Assembly: GCA_963744875.1 (NCBI GenBank)
Contig: CAVUVQ010000006.1
Coordinates: forward strand, 310,001 to 374,000
Direction of reading: 5' to 3'
Source of the DNA: JACDAE01 sp963744875
GTDB taxonomy: Bacteria; Chloroflexota; Ktedonobacteria; Ktedonobacterales; Ktedonobacteraceae
DNA length: 64,000 nt
The translations under genes and the position numbers were made by a program. Of this stretch, positions 63,327-64,000 are shown piece by piece. How positions within the stretch are numbered: position 1 is the first letter of the stretch; each line of letters opens with the position of its first letter. A model generated the notes under the pieces. That model saw only the letters and a list, made by a program, of their open reading frames with translations, had not been told where the DNA came from and searched no databases.

Positions 63327-63737
63327 GTTTGAGTCTCCTGCTATGGATCATATTTCGGCCTGTTCGTTTATAATCTGAAAAAACGGTTCTGGCGCTATCT
63401 CTGGTTCGCCAATCCTTTTGGGCAGAAAATGAAGCCGGGCTATCAGATCTGCGCCAGAAAGAACAAAGCCATAGACTTAACCAGAGACCTTAGTCTGTAT
63501 ATATGGTATCAGAGCAAAAATAATGAATCTCTACCGGATTATACTAACACACCTCTCTCAGAAAATGTAGGGGTCATGTTTATCCCACTCAATCACGGAT
63601 CTGCCTTGCTCTATCCAACCTCCTCAAATATTGGTCCCAATGTTATTGACATGCACGCTTGTATGGTATACTATGTTTATAGAACAAAAGTTCTACGTAC
63701 CCAATGAAGCAACCTAAAAGAGAGGACGGTAAACGAT
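63327..63737. promoter_or_regulatory. Divergent region with a consensus promoter and a perfect GAAC-N4-GTTC operator
   Basis: TTGACA (63646-63651) with TATACT at 63667-63672 (15 bases) or TACTAT at 63669-63674 (17 bases) forms a plus-strand promoter for the last gene. GAAC-AAAA-GTTC at 63682-63693 covers the expected transcript start and fits a LexA-type box. On the other side, TATAAAC near 63366-63372 may serve pulA. No gene in this stretch is convincing. Confidence 0.6.
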
Positions 63738-64000
63738 GTGGACCAGAATTACACCCGACGTTCTCGGCACGCCTCGCCTGCTGGCAGTCAGCTAACTGAC
63801 AAACAACGCATTGCATTTGATGAAGACGACGAGTATGATGAAGCCTTTTCTACCCGTATGCCCAGTAGTGCGCGTCGCTATCATAGCGATACCAAATTAG
63901 AGAGTGGGCGCACGCGAGCTGATGTGCAGGCAATGACTGTTCTACAATCAGGTCGTAGAAATGCTATTCCCCCACGTGCTACACAGACAAATGTACCAAC
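63738..64000 (+). CDS. Start of an unknown hydrophilic protein (partial, runs off the window)
   Basis: GTG 63738 follows AGAGAGGACGGTAAACGAT and the frame stays open to the window end (87 codons). The peptide is rich in Arg, Ser, Asp and Thr: 'VDQNYTRRSRHASPAGSQL', an acidic patch 'AFDEDDEYDEAF', then basic segments. The composition suggests a disordered N-terminus before a domain outside the window. The overlapping ATG 63736 opens only a 20-codon frame. The GAAC-N4-GTTC box at its promoter suggests DNA-damage-type control, which is inference. Confidence 0.6.
   Translation, partial: MDQNYTRRSRHASPAGSQLTDKQRIAFDEDDEYDEAFSTRMPSSARRYHSDTKLESGRTRADVQAMTVLQSGRRNAIPPRATQTNVP

Noticed and set aside
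63429..63707. Possible 92-residue gene before the last gene
   Set aside because: It has no ribosome binding site and overlaps the promoter and GAAC-N4-GTTC box of the next gene; composition is not protein-like.
1..64000. tRNA or rRNA genes
   Set aside because: No cloverleaf with a GGTTCRA-type T-arm or rRNA core sequence was found by eye on either strand; a covariance search was not possible.

Overview
The window is bacterial chromosomal DNA, most likely from the class Ktedonobacteria (phylum Chloroflexota). This is inferred from content, not from a search. The supporting signs are many one-pass membrane Ser/Thr kinases with unrelated extracellular domains, CopC-CopD-YtkA fusions, XPB and Bax1 homologues, a Ski2/HelY-type helicase, two-domain 'Y-X4-D' lipoproteins, sigma-A-like promoters (TTGACA-N17-TATAAT type), and a dispersed intergenic repeat family starting TAGGGGCG.

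Layout. 0-3 kb: end of an antitoxin-like gene, a small membrane protein, and an ECF sigma / anti-sigma / CmpX-like mechanosensitive channel unit. 3.3-8.4 kb: a secreted CBM2-like protein, a small hypothetical and a 1290-residue NACHT-family STAND NTPase with a repeat-built C-terminus. 8.6-12.8 kb: a hypothetical, a PLP-dependent threonine/serine dehydratase and a HelY-like helicase. 13-18.6 kb: two tandem paralogous transmembrane Ser/Thr kinases with a jelly-roll-like extracellular domain, then a small membrane protein. 18.6-22.1 kb: a 345-bp palindromic element, an ABC-2 exporter pair under an operator-bearing promoter, and a perfect 36-bp inverted repeat. 22.1-27.5 kb: a transposase relic and a minus-strand group (CopC-CopD-YtkA gene with three frameshifts, a BNR-repeat lipoprotein, a YncE-like beta-propeller). 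27.6-31.8 kb: a visibly more G+C-rich block with an ABC ATPase relic, a GT39 mannosyltransferase-like protein and a divergent NarL-type two-component system separated by twin palindromic operators. 32-36.4 kb: RNase III, an orphan adenine methyltransferase, the B12-binding subunit of methylmalonyl-CoA mutase with MeaB, and a small membrane protein. 36.5-39.6 kb: a recQ relic, a DprA-like protein and an XPB-like helicase. 39.6-46.2 kb: a repeat lipoprotein, an OmpR/histidine kinase pair, a tandem GNAT acetyltransferase, and glpD carrying an in-frame copy of the intergenic repeat. 46.4-55.1 kb: a Gln-rich protein and a minus-strand cluster of three transmembrane kinases plus one kinase-less sensor, all sharing one extracellular domain family. 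The first kinase of the cluster lacks its catalytic Asp. 55.4-64 kb: Bax1 nuclease, an aminoglycoside phosphotransferase-like protein, a quinone oxidoreductase, a pullulanase overlapping an ADP-ribosylglycohydrolase-like gene, and the start of an unknown gene.

Two themes stand out. First, signalling: five kinase genes and a stand-alone sensor make this region a hotspot of duplicated one-pass receptors, with the 46.9-55.1 kb cluster the best candidate for an undescribed multi-receptor system. Second, ten single-nucleotide frame changes in otherwise well-preserved genes are all of the same sign (+1, an extra base). This is either a sequencing/assembly bias or something biologically systematic, and it must be resolved before any of these genes is called broken. 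XPB and Bax1, known partners in nucleotide excision repair, both lie in the window about 16 kb apart. A GAAC-N4-GTTY box lies in the divergent region next to bax1, and a perfect GAAC-N4-GTTC box sits at the promoter of the last gene.
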